Below the pieces are notes generated by a model. It ran no database searches. It was not told the DNA's origin and saw nothing but the letters and a program-made list of their open reading frames with translations. Made by a program: the position numbers and the translations under genes. Shown one piece after another: positions 16,792 through 25,492 of a stretch of DNA of 64,000 nt. The stretch's first letter is position 1. Each line of letters starts with the position of its first letter. The DNA comes from Bacillota bacterium (lineage in GTDB: Bacteria > Bacillota > Clostridia > Oscillospirales > Ruminococcaceae), in contig JAEZYS010000006.1 in assembly GCA_023418925.1 (NCBI GenBank), forward strand, positions 1 through 64,000, in the 5' to 3' direction.

Positions 16792-18540
16792 TTATTTTCT
16801 ATATTTAAGACTTTCTGTATATTTCAAAAAATCATCATCTGACAGCTCTTTTATACTTGTGCTAGATTTCTTTGAAGCTTCCAACAAAATATTTATGTAA
16901 TCATTTACAACTGACCTGTTTATGTTGATTTGTTTGTTAATAGTGAGTATTTTAATTAATTTGCCCATTTCTTCTGCAGTCAATTCACTTTGAATTGACA
17001 TTATGTCGTAATCAGGTGATTTATCCATCTTCTCAACTAACATTTTAAATATTTTTCTGTTGAGTTCCGTCGTAAAGTATTCAAATGTAATATGATTTTT
17101 AATATATTCAAGTTCGTCAGGATTATTAACAAGGAAATAAATTATACCGGATTCTGCTCTATAAACCTTGGATTTGTCATTATTATCAGTATTATAATTG
17201 TTCCTACCGGTAATAAGTCTTATTTCATTCCATTCTTTTTTTATATTTCCGTTTTTTCGCTTCTTTATAATTCCCTCAACTTGCTGAATTAGAGTATCCT
17301 TAGATATTTTCTGATCAGCAGCAATTTTCGATATATAAACTTCCCTTTCAATAGGTAAAGAAATATCAGCAAGAACATTGACACAACGCTTCAGGTATTC
17401 GACTTTACCAATATCAGAATCAATATCAAGTCCATTGCTGCATTTTTGAAGTTCAAAACTAATTGCACCATCAGAATTGTCAAGTAACTGTTTAAATCTC
17501 AGAACACCAAATTTTTTTATATATTCGTCAGGATCCTTTGCACCATCCATCTTGATAATTCGTGTATTCACGCCAACTTCTGACAGCAGATTAATTGCTT
17601 TACGTGTAGCTGCCTGTCCTGCACCGTCAGAGTCATAAGCAATAATTACTTCATCTGCATACTGGCTCATCAATCTTGCCTGTTCCTGTGTCAAAGCTGT
17701 TCCTAATGTTGCAACAACATTTTCAAAACCAGCCTGATTAATAGAAATTACATCCATATATCCTTCTGCAAGTATCAACTGCTTCTTATCAGCTTTTTTT
17801 GCGAAATTAAGGGAAAACAAATTTCTGCTTTTCTTAAAAACGGGAGTATCCGAAGAGTTTATGTATTTAGGTCCTTCTGAGTCAATTACTCTCCCGCCGA
17901 ATGCGATTACGTTTCCACGCAAATCAATTATAGGAAACATTACTCTATCTCTAAACAAATCGTAAAGACCGCCATTTTTTCCTCTGCCGCATAGATTAGC
18001 TGTTACTAATTCTTCCTCGTTATATCCTTGTTGTTTAAGATAACGTGAAAGCATATACCAATCATCCGGAGCATAACCAAGCCCATATTTTTTAATTGTA
18101 TTGGGTTGAATCATTCTTTGAGAAAAATATCTTCTTCCCTTTTCACCATATTTATCCTTAAAAAGAATATTATTATAAAATCTTGCCGCTACTCTGTTTA
18201 TTTCAAGTGTTCTTGATTTTACAGCAGATTTATCCTTGTCAAAAGCATCTTCAGGAAGAGTCATACCACATCTTTCGGCAAGAAAATTTACTGCTTCAAA
18301 ATATTCTAGGTTCTCCATTTTCATTATAAAAGTAATTACATCTCCGCCAGCACCACATCCGAAGCAATAAAAACTCTGTGTATCACTGAAAATAGTAAAT
18401 GATGGCGTTTTTTCAGAATGAAATGGACAAAGGCAAATATTATTCCGACCTCTGCGAGTAATCTTTAAGTATGAAGAAATAACACTTTCAATAGAATTAT
18501 TCTGTTTAAGCTGATATAAAAAATTCTCAGGCAGTGCCAT
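16792..18540 (-). CDS. dnaG: DNA primase
   Basis: DnaG makes RNA primers at the replication fork. The 582-residue product has the CHC2 zinc finger (Cys38, His41, Cys59, Cys62), a TOPRIM catalytic core with ILAEGYMDV and IIAYDSDGAGQAA, the conserved KYGLGYAPDDW and GGRVIDSEGPKYINS segments, and a C-terminal helicase-binding-like region. AGGAGG precedes the ATG by six bases. It starts eight bases after the dgt stop and is followed by rpoD, the standard Firmicute dnaG-rpoD arrangement. Confidence 0.98.
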   Translation of the reverse strand: MALPENFLYQLKQNNSIESVISSYLKITRRGRNNICLCPFHSEKTPSFTIFSDTQSFYCFGCGAGGDVITFIMKMENLEYFEAVNFLAERCGMTLPEDAFDKDKSAVKSRTLEINRVAARFYNNILFKDKYGEKGRRYFSQRMIQPNTIKKYGLGYAPDDWYMLSRYLKQQGYNEEELVTANLCGRGKNGGLYDLFRDRVMFPIIDLRGNVIAFGGRVIDSEGPKYINSSDTPVFKKSRNLFSLNFAKKADKKQLILAEGYMDVISINQAGFENVVATLGTALTQEQARLMSQYADEVIIAYDSDGAGQAATRKAINLLSEVGVNTRIIKMDGAKDPDEYIKKFGVLRFKQLLDNSDGAISFELQKCSNGLDIDSDIGKVEYLKRCVNVLADISLPIEREVYISKIAADQKISKDTLIQQVEGIIKKRKNGNIKKEWNEIRLITGRNNYNTDNNDKSKVYRAESGIIYFLVNNPDELEYIKNHITFEYFTTELNRKIFKMLVEKMDKSPDYDIMSIQSELTAEEMGKLIKILTINKQININRSVVNDYINILLEASKKSSTSIKELSDDDFLKYTESLKYRK

Positions 18541-18548
18541 ATATCCTC

Positions 18549-19544
18549 CTAATTTACACGCCAGCCCTTTGGTACAAACAAGTCCTCATATAAATTAATT
18601 GCGTAACTGTCTGTCATACCTGAAATATAGTCACACACAGCTCTTTCTTTACTAAACCGTGTCATTATGGACTTGTATTGTGCTGGAAGTTTATCCGAGT
18701 TCTTAAGAAAATACATATATAATTTTTCAACAAGTGCCATCGCTTTTGACTCCTCTGCTTTGGCAATGGAATTCTTATAAACATTGTTGAACATATAATC
18801 TTTTAAGTCATCATGTGCTTTTTTTTCATCATCACTCATATTAATATCAGCAACACCATTGTCGACAATAGATTTGATTAAAGAAGTAATTCTTTTGCTT
18901 TTTGTGTTGCCAAGAATAGATGTAGCACTCTTTGGAAGATCTGATTCAACGATTACCCCGGCTCTGATTGCATCGTCAATATCATGGTTAATATAAGCAA
19001 TGGTGTCAGCCAGACGTACTACATAGCCTTCCCTTGTAGCCGCAACTTTATTTGTATGACAAGCAATACCATTTTTTACTTCATATGTAAGATTAAGTCC
19101 TTGTCCATCTTTTTCAATATAATCAACCACCCTTACACCCTGAAGATAATGTGTAAAACCATATGGACATATCTCATTAAGAATGGTTTCACCAGCATGT
19201 CCAAAAGGAGTATGGCCGAGGTCATGTCCCAACGCAATTGCTTCAGTCAGGTCTTCATTTAAACGTAAAGCCCTTGAAATAGTACGCGCAATCTGAGCAA
19301 CTTCAAGAGTATGAGTTAATCTTGTTCGGTAATGATCGCCTACGGGATCAAGAAAAACCTGTGTTTTTTGTTTTAGTCGTCTGAAAGAATTAGAATGAAG
19401 AATTCTGTCTCTGTCACGCTGGAACTCTGTCCGTAAAGGACATTTTTGTTCATCCCTGGTACGTTTTCCGCTGTTCTTGGATGTACATGCTTCCTCGCAT
19501 AAGGTGCCAAGCTCCAATACTTCAAGCTGTTCACGTACAGTCAT
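18549..19544 (-). CDS. dgt: dGTPase-like HD-domain triphosphohydrolase
   Basis: Dgt-type enzymes hydrolyse dNTPs to nucleoside and triphosphate. The HD metal motif is clear: TRLTHTLEVAQ followed by ALGHDLGHTPFGHAGE, with a later Asp in RLADTIAYINHDIDDA. The open frame reaches upstream to 19625, but ATG 19544 (MTVREQLEVLE, 331 residues) directly follows a GGAGGAAAG ribosome-binding site and matches where relatives begin. It is the first gene of the dgt-dnaG-rpoD-rrf2 run, with a promoter just upstream. Confidence 0.94.
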   Translation of the reverse strand: MTVREQLEVLELGTLCEEACTSKNSGKRTRDEQKCPLRTEFQRDRDRILHSNSFRRLKQKTQVFLDPVGDHYRTRLTHTLEVAQIARTISRALRLNEDLTEAIALGHDLGHTPFGHAGETILNEICPYGFTHYLQGVRVVDYIEKDGQGLNLTYEVKNGIACHTNKVAATREGYVVRLADTIAYINHDIDDAIRAGVIVESDLPKSATSILGNTKSKRITSLIKSIVDNGVADINMSDDEKKAHDDLKDYMFNNVYKNSIAKAEESKAMALVEKLYMYFLKNSDKLPAQYKSIMTRFSKERAVCDYISGMTDSYAINLYEDLFVPKGWRVN

Positions 19545-19572
19545 ACACTTTCCTCCATACCAAAAATACAGT

Positions 19573-19602
19573 ATTATAAACTTATAAGACTTATAAAGCC
19601 AA
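19573..19602 (-). promoter_or_regulatory. Likely sigma-A promoter of the dgt-dnaG-rpoD operon
   Basis: On the minus strand TTGGCT (19602-19597) and TATAAT (19578-19573) are 18 bases apart. The spacer contains two direct copies of TTATAAG. The predicted start lies about 20 bases before the dgt ATG, overlapping the upstream part of the longer reading frame, which supports the shorter Dgt start. Confidence 0.55.
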
Positions 19603-19698
19603 AATACTACTGCTTTTTTACACAATTCATATATAAATACAATATGTGCTGTGTTTTTTCCTCTTTAAAAACAAAGTTTTGTATATAATCACATATTA

Positions 19699-20319
19699 TC
19701 ATGCAAAGTCTTCTGTTCTTTCGTCACTTTTTTTTATTATTATATTATCATTCGTTATATCAATCAATTTTTCCTCTAATAAAGCTGCAAATTCTGATTT
19801 AACAAATAAAGATATATTTACATTAGCATCAAAAACTGTGTCAATTATTTTCACTTCAAATTCAGGAAAAACATAACTTATCTTTCCATAAAGATTATAA
19901 TCAACAGTTATATCAAATTTAAAGCAAGACAACATTATCATTCGTTCTGCTGCATGTACTGCAATACTTGCTGAATGGGAATATGCTCTTACCAATCCTC
20001 CGCCACCAAGTAAGATACCGCCAAAATACCTTGTCACTACACAGCATACATCAGTAAGTCCTTCCTTCTGTAAAACATCGAGTATAGGTACGCCGGCTGT
20101 TCCTTGTGGTTCTCCGTCATCAGAGTATCTTGTAATATTTCCATCCCTGAGAATATATGCATAAACATTATGAGTAGCTTTTCTGTTTTTACTTTTAATG
20201 GTATTTATAAATTCAACTGCTTCTTCATTGGTTTTTACAGGACAGATATATCCTATAAACTCTGATTTTTTTTCAATAAAGGATGCTTCTGCATACGATT
20301 TTAATGTAATATAGCTCAT
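19699..20319 (-). CDS. yigZ: YigZ / IMPACT family protein
   Basis: The 206-residue product has an N-terminal UPF0029/IMPACT domain with ATHNVYAYILRD, RYSDDGEPQGTAGVPILD and TRYFGGILLGGGGLVRAY, followed by a C-terminal DUF1949-like domain. Bacterial members are small cytosolic proteins, some linked to proline dipeptidase activity or to translation, but the role is unsettled. GAAAGGATAG precedes the ATG. It lies between dgt and rpmE on the minus strand, separated from rpmE by a terminator, so it is probably transcribed alone. Confidence 0.93.
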   Translation of the reverse strand: MSYITLKSYAEASFIEKKSEFIGYICPVKTNEEAVEFINTIKSKNRKATHNVYAYILRDGNITRYSDDGEPQGTAGVPILDVLQKEGLTDVCCVVTRYFGGILLGGGGLVRAYSHSASIAVHAAERMIMLSCFKFDITVDYNLYGKISYVFPEFEVKIIDTVFDANVNISLFVKSEFAALLEEKLIDITNDNIIIKKSDERTEDFA

Positions 20320-20360
20320 GTATATCTATCCTTTCGAAAAAAATGTTATCTCATTAAATT

Positions 20361-20395
20361 AAAAACAAGCCTGCGTAACATAATTACGCAGGCTT
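20361..20395 (-). terminator. Terminator after rpmE
   Basis: AAGCCTGCGTAA (20367-20378) and TTACGCAGGCTT (20384-20395) form a perfect 12-base stem. On the minus strand it runs into GTTTTTAAT. It begins five bases after the rpmE stop. Confidence 0.92.
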
Positions 20396-20400
20396 TAGGA

Positions 20401-20604
20401 TTACTTATCCATACCGAAACGCTTCTTGAATCTGTCAACACGTCCGCCTGTATCTACAAGCTTCTGCTTTCCTGTAAAGAATGGATGACACTTTGAACAA
20501 ATTTCAACCTTAATATTTTGCTTTGTTGAGCGAGTATTAATTACATTACCACAAGCACAAGTGATTGTAGTTTCCTTGTAATCAGGATGAATTCCTTCTT
20601 TCAT
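20401..20604 (-). CDS. rpmE: Ribosomal protein bL31, zinc-binding form
   Basis: The 67-residue product is large-subunit protein bL31. It keeps the zinc-ligand Cys pairs, CAC at the front and CSKC in the middle (followed by HPFFTGK), so it is the zinc-containing C+ form rather than the zinc-free paralogue made under zinc limitation. The front (MKEGIHPDY) and end (GRVDRFKKRFG) are typical. A GAGGTG site precedes the ATG. A strong terminator follows, and the gene appears to be transcribed alone. Confidence 0.98.
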   Translation of the reverse strand: MKEGIHPDYKETTITCACGNVINTRSTKQNIKVEICSKCHPFFTGKQKLVDTGGRVDRFKKRFGMDK

Positions 20605-20757
20605 TACTTACACCTCATTTCCTAAACTGCGTGCCGCAGAAAGATTATATGATTGACATAGCAGCCCATCACAAATCACAGGACAGTAGTGCTATAGTAA
20701 AATCACTTACGTTTAAAAATTATATCATATAAAATAATAAAATGCAAGAGATATTTA

Positions 20758-22476
20758 TTAAAATCCTAAAATTTTCTGAAAATCTGCAGATATTTTATCT
20801 TCCATATCCTTTGCTTCCTGTTTAGTTGAAGCAGTAGTAGTATAATAAGCCTTAATCTTTGGCTCTGTACCAGATGGTCTGATAATTACGCTTGCTCCGT
20901 CAGTAAGAATAAATGTAAGAACATCAGACTTAGGAAGTGTAAGTTTTGACATATCATCTGTTACTTTATTAATAGAAGTACCTGCAATATAGTCATCGAA
21001 TCTTGTTACATTCAATCCGCCTATTGTCTTTGGTGTATTGCTTCTGAGCATAGACATAATTTCCTGCATTCTCTGCATTCCAGTTTCGCCTTCACATACA
21101 AAAGATTTCTGTGAATGAAGATATACACCATATTTATCATACATATTTTCCCTTGCTTTAAGAAGAGATATACCCTTTGTTCTATAGAATGCTGCCATTT
21201 CACAAATCAACATTGAAGTTACAACTGCATCCTTATCTCTTACATATGACCCAGCAAGATATCCATAACTTTCTTCAAATCCGAAGATAAATCTGTCTTC
21301 CTCTCCCTTTTCTTCAAGGAATCCTATCTGTTCACCAATAAACTTGAACCCTGTCAGAACATCCATCATTTCAACGCCACATACTTTTGCAATCTTTTCT
21401 GCAATTGCAGTTGATACAATTGTCTTAATTGCAATAGGGTTTTTTGGCATTGTTCCCATAGCTGTTCTCTCTGCACAAATATACTCAAGAAGAAGTGCAC
21501 CTACTTCATTACCGCTAAAAAGTACATATTCCCCGTTATCCCCAGGAACAGCAATTCCTACACGGTCAGCGTCAGGGTCAGTTGCAAGAAGAAGGTCGGG
21601 TTTTACAGTTTCACAAAGCTTTAATCCACAAGCAAGAGCTTCTTTGATTTCTGGATTAGGAAATGGACAAGTAGTAAAATTTCCATCAGGATTTTCCTGT
21701 TCAGGAACAACTGTTACATCCTTAATACCTATCATATTTAAGATTGATCTTACCGGCTTGTTTCCTGTACCATTTAATGGTGTATAAACAACTTTAAGCC
21801 CACTTGATGCACATACATCTGTATGTATTCCACGTTTTCTAACTTCTTCAAGATAGCTGTCTATAACATCCTGTTTGATATAATTAATTGAACCATCAGC
21901 AAGTCCATCTTCAAAATTAATAAGTTTTGCTCCGTCAAACATATCAACCTTTTTAATATTGTTGAGGACAATTTCTGCAGCATCAAGTGTAAGCTGACAA
22001 CCATCAGCACCATATACTTTATATCCGTTGTATTTTGAAGGGTTGTGGCTTGCAGTTACTACAATACCTGCCTTACATCCAAGTTTACGGACAGCATAGG
22101 AAAGCATCGGGGTTGGCATAAGTTCACTGTATATAAATACTTTTATACCATTTGCAGCAAGCACAGATGCAGCTTCCTTTGCAAATACATCTGATTTGAT
22201 TCTACTGTCATATGCAATTGCAACAGATGCAGATTTGAACTCAGAATTGACATAATCAGCAAGTCCCTGTGTAGCTCTTCTTATTGTATAGATATTCATG
22301 CGATAAGCACCTGCACCGATTACTCCTCTGAGCCCACCTGTACCAAATTCTAGATCACGATAAAATCTATCATTTATAGCATCTTTATCATTTGTAATCG
22401 ATTTAAGTTCATTCTGAAGATCAAAATCATCAACAGCTTTTTCGCACCATAAAGAATATAACTCATTAATATTCAT
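20758..22476 (-). CDS. Phosphoglucomutase / phosphomannomutase (alpha-phosphohexomutase)
   Basis: The 572-residue product interconverts hexose 1- and 6-phosphates via a phosphoserine. The catalytic Ser is in VVTASHNPSKYNGYKVYG, the metal loop is DPDADRVGIAV, the sugar-binding loop is GFEESYGYL, and the phosphate-binding loop near the end is RPSGTEPKIKAYY. Length and motif spelling fit the PgcA type of Firmicutes, which feeds UDP-glucose and glycogen or wall sugar synthesis. AAGGAG precedes the ATG. No operon partner is close. Confidence 0.96.
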   Translation of the reverse strand: MNINELYSLWCEKAVDDFDLQNELKSITNDKDAINDRFYRDLEFGTGGLRGVIGAGAYRMNIYTIRRATQGLADYVNSEFKSASVAIAYDSRIKSDVFAKEAASVLAANGIKVFIYSELMPTPMLSYAVRKLGCKAGIVVTASHNPSKYNGYKVYGADGCQLTLDAAEIVLNNIKKVDMFDGAKLINFEDGLADGSINYIKQDVIDSYLEEVRKRGIHTDVCASSGLKVVYTPLNGTGNKPVRSILNMIGIKDVTVVPEQENPDGNFTTCPFPNPEIKEALACGLKLCETVKPDLLLATDPDADRVGIAVPGDNGEYVLFSGNEVGALLLEYICAERTAMGTMPKNPIAIKTIVSTAIAEKIAKVCGVEMMDVLTGFKFIGEQIGFLEEKGEEDRFIFGFEESYGYLAGSYVRDKDAVVTSMLICEMAAFYRTKGISLLKARENMYDKYGVYLHSQKSFVCEGETGMQRMQEIMSMLRSNTPKTIGGLNVTRFDDYIAGTSINKVTDDMSKLTLPKSDVLTFILTDGASVIIRPSGTEPKIKAYYTTTASTKQEAKDMEDKISADFQKILGF

Positions 22477-22649
22477 AATAATTTTCTCCTTATATATTTT
22501 TACAAATACAAGGGTATTATATCATATAATAATTTGTTTGCAAATATTTTATAAAAAAATTTACAAATTAAATATACTAATGTTTTATTTGTAAAAACAG
22601 TTATTGGATAGTTTGATTTACAATAAAGTGCATATATTTGCATAATCTA

Positions 22650-22677
22650 TTGAAATATTGATATAATATGTTATAAT
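22650..22677 (+). promoter_or_regulatory. Likely sigma-A promoter of the hydrolase-yifB pair
   Basis: TTGAAA (22650-22655) and TATAAT (22672-22677) are separated by 16 bases. The predicted start is within 20 bases of the start codon at 22702. Confidence 0.5.
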
Positions 22678-22701
22678 ATTGTATGTCATGGGAGAATTGG
22701 A

Positions 22702-23634
22702 ATGAATTATAATAAAGTATATGGATTCTTTGAAAGCTCAAACGGATGTGATCAGATTGCATATTATATCTACTCTCCAACCAAACCAGTAAAGGCAGTT
22801 TTACAGCTTTCACATGGGATGAATGAATATGTAGAACGCTATGAAGAATTTATAACTTTTCTATGTGTCAACGGTATAGCTGTTATTGGCAACGACCATC
22901 TAGGTCATGGCAATTCTGCTGACTGTGATGATAATTTAGGATATTTTTCTGCTGAAAAAGGATGGCAACATATTATTAAAGATCTTGCAAAGGTTACTAT
23001 GATTGCTATCAATGAATTTCCCGACTTGCCGTTATTTCTTTTGGGACACAGTATGGGGTCAATCATTGCACGTACTTTTATGGCTAAATATGCTGACAGG
23101 TTAAGTGGTGTCATAATACTCGGCACAACTCCTTCAAACAAGCTTGCAGACGCAGGTATTATTCTGGCAAAATACCTATGCAAAACAAAGGGTGTTAAGC
23201 ACCGACCAAGTAAAATTCAACGGGTACTGCTTGAACTAATTAACTTTAAAGTAGCCACAAAAAGGACAAACTATGACTGGATTTGCTCTGACACTAATGT
23301 AGTAACTGAATATCTTAAAGACAAGAAATGTAATTTTGAATTTACTGCAAGTGCATATCTTGATCTTTTATATATGCAGGCATATATATCTCAAAAATCA
23401 TGGTACCTAAAAATACCTAAATTACTTCCGGTTCTCATTTTAAGTGGATCTGAAGATCCAGTAGGCAACTTTGGTAAAGGCCCCAAAGAACTGTTTTATA
23501 ATCTTTCAAAGACAGGATCGAAAGATGTTTCAATGACACTTTATGAAGGTAAAAGACATGATATTATAAACGAGACAAATAAGTATAAAGTTTATAATGA
23601 TATTCTTGATTGGATCAAAGAGAAAATTCAGTAA
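22702..23634 (+). CDS. Alpha/beta hydrolase, monoacylglycerol lipase / lysophospholipase type
   Basis: The 310-residue product is a serine hydrolase of the Hydrolase_4 group. It shows LSHGMNEYVERYEEF (oxyanion region), NDHLGHGNS, the nucleophile elbow in LGHSMGS, the acid in SGSEDPVG and the base in GKRHDIINE. Close family members cleave monoacylglycerols or lysophospholipids; the substrate here is not determined. No signal peptide is visible, so it is probably cytosolic. GGGAG precedes the ATG by six bases. yifB follows after 18 bases. Confidence 0.92.
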   Translation: MNYNKVYGFFESSNGCDQIAYYIYSPTKPVKAVLQLSHGMNEYVERYEEFITFLCVNGIAVIGNDHLGHGNSADCDDNLGYFSAEKGWQHIIKDLAKVTMIAINEFPDLPLFLLGHSMGSIIARTFMAKYADRLSGVIILGTTPSNKLADAGIILAKYLCKTKGVKHRPSKIQRVLLELINFKVATKRTNYDWICSDTNVVTEYLKDKKCNFEFTASAYLDLLYMQAYISQKSWYLKIPKLLPVLILSGSEDPVGNFGKGPKELFYNLSKTGSKDVSMTLYEGKRHDIINETNKYKVYNDILDWIKEKIQ

Positions 23635-23652
23635 CAAAGAAGGTATGACATA

Positions 23653-25176
23653 ATGTATTCTAAAGTCAGAAGTTTAGGTTTGTTTGGTCTTAATGCATTT
23701 ACTGTGGATGTTGAAATAGAAACAAGCCGTGGCACTCCTGCATTTGAAATAGTAGGGCTTGCAGATACAGTTGTAAAAGAAAGCCGTGAAAGAATAAGAA
23801 GTGCCTTAAGAGCATGCAATGTTTCTTTTCCTCTTGCAAGAATAATTGTGAATCTAGCTCCTGCAGATACCAAAAAATCGGGTAGCGTACATGACCTTGC
23901 TATTCTTGTATCGCTGCTTACCGTAACCCAAATAATAACAGATGACATTTCAGATTGTGCCTTTATTGGAGAAGTCTCCCTGAACGGAGATGTAAGACCA
24001 ATTAATGGAGTACTTCCAATGGCTATTCTTGCAAAACAGGATGGATTTAAAAATATATTTGTTCCTGCTGAAAATGCATATGAAGCAAGTGTAGTTGAAG
24101 GCATAACTGTATACGGAGTTGAAAATATTTCCGCAATTATAAACCATTTTAACCGTGAGGGGATAATTATTCCCCAGAATACATATCGGATTAAGCCTGC
24201 TGACAGATTTGATACTATAGATTATGCAGATGTAAAAGGTCAGCAGACGGCTAAGAAAGCTCTCGAATATGCAGCTGCAGGTGGTCATAATGTGTTGCTT
24301 ATTGGTCCTCCTGGATCAGGAAAATCAATGCTTGCAAAAAGAATGACCACAATACTGCCAGCCATGACATTTGAAGAATCTATTCAGACGACAAACATTC
24401 ATTCAATAAGCGGATTACTTGACAGGAAAACTCCACTAGTTACTACACGTCCTTTTAGGTCACCTCATCATACAATTTCATCAGCCGGGCTTGCAGGAGG
24501 CGGAAGTGTTCCGCGTCCCGGAGAAATATCCCTTGCGCATAATGGTCTTTTATTTCTTGATGAACTTCCTGAGTTTTCGAGAACAGCTTTGGAAATATTA
24601 AGACAACCTCTTGAAGATCATAAGGTTACTATTTCAAGAGCATCAGGAACTGTATGCTACCCATGCTCATTTATGCTTATAGCTGCAATGAATCCTTGTC
24701 CGTGCGGTTATTTTGGATGTACAACAAGAAAATGTATATGTTCAAAAAAACAGGTTGCAACATATCTTTCTAGAATTTCAGGTCCTATGCTCGATCGCTT
24801 TGATATCCAAGTCGAAGTTGCTCCTGTTGAATATGAGAATATCTCATCTGGTCAGAAGCAAGAATCTTCAGCAGCAATTCGTGAGCGAGTTGAAAATGCC
24901 AGACAAATTCAGTTGAAACGATATAAAGGAACAGATATAACCTGTAACGCCGGCATCACATCAGACATTCTGCACGAGGTTTGTCCTCTTACAGATAAAG
25001 CGAATGATATGCTGAAAAATGTCTTCGAAAAGATGGGGCTTTCAGCAAGAGCATATGACAGAATATTAAAGGTTTCAAGAACCATTGCAGATATGGGCAA
25101 CAGTGAAGTTATTGATAAGACACATATTGCACAGGCAGTTCAATTCAGAAGTCTCGATCGGAAATACTGGAATTAA
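23653..25176 (+). CDS. YifB/ComM family Mg-chelatase-like AAA+ ATPase
   Basis: The 507-residue product has an N-terminal ChlI-like domain (residues about 20-145), a central AAA+ ATPase with Walker A GPPGSGKSMLAKR and Walker B LLFLDELPEFSR, a Cys-containing CPCGYFGC insertion, and a helical C-terminal part (GLSARAYDRILKVSRT). The best studied relative, ComM, is a hexameric helicase that promotes branch migration during natural transformation. Here it could act in recombination; comEC and recN lie elsewhere in the window. It is 18 bases after the hydrolase gene and ends at a strong terminator. Confidence 0.94.
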   Translation: MYSKVRSLGLFGLNAFTVDVEIETSRGTPAFEIVGLADTVVKESRERIRSALRACNVSFPLARIIVNLAPADTKKSGSVHDLAILVSLLTVTQIITDDISDCAFIGEVSLNGDVRPINGVLPMAILAKQDGFKNIFVPAENAYEASVVEGITVYGVENISAIINHFNREGIIIPQNTYRIKPADRFDTIDYADVKGQQTAKKALEYAAAGGHNVLLIGPPGSGKSMLAKRMTTILPAMTFEESIQTTNIHSISGLLDRKTPLVTTRPFRSPHHTISSAGLAGGGSVPRPGEISLAHNGLLFLDELPEFSRTALEILRQPLEDHKVTISRASGTVCYPCSFMLIAAMNPCPCGYFGCTTRKCICSKKQVATYLSRISGPMLDRFDIQVEVAPVEYENISSGQKQESSAAIRERVENARQIQLKRYKGTDITCNAGITSDILHEVCPLTDKANDMLKNVFEKMGLSARAYDRILKVSRTIADMGNSEVIDKTHIAQAVQFRSLDRKYWN

Positions 25177-25258
25177 ATATTTACAATTGTTATTCAATGA
25201 AAAGTAACAAACCATCTTATTTTCTTCTATACATACAATTAATATAGTAAAAATGCAC

Positions 25259-25298
25259 AAACACCGTATTTTACTTAATAAAAATACGGTGTTTTTTA
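25259..25298 (+). terminator. Terminator after yifB
   Basis: AACACCGTATTTT and AAAATACGGTGTT form a perfect 13-base stem, followed by TTTTTAATAA on the plus strand. It separates yifB from the rpoB promoters. Confidence 0.95.
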
Positions 25299-25317
25299 AT
25301 AATTTGGAAAATAGTTC

Positions 25318-25346
25318 TTGACAAATCCTTAATAATATTATATAAT
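25318..25346 (+). promoter_or_regulatory. rpoB promoter P1 (full sigma-A consensus)
   Basis: TTGACA (25318-25323) and TATAAT (25341-25346) are both perfect and 17 bases apart. The expected start near 25353 gives a leader of about 140 bases before rpoB. Confidence 0.85.
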
Positions 25347-25420
25347 AATATACTGTATCATAATGTAATCTTATGCCTGTAAATATCTTTTTCATTTAGT
25401 ATATCATATTTTTATTAAGA

Positions 25421-25450
25421 TTGCAACACTTTAAATTATAAGTATATAAT
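25421..25450 (+). promoter_or_regulatory. rpoB promoter P2
   Basis: TTGCAA (25421-25426) and TATAAT (25445-25450) are 18 bases apart. The expected start near 25457 is about 36 bases before the rpoB start codon. Confidence 0.55.
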
Positions 25451-25492
25451 ATGGTACATTATTCCCGCAATAATATAAGGAGGGACCCGCCT

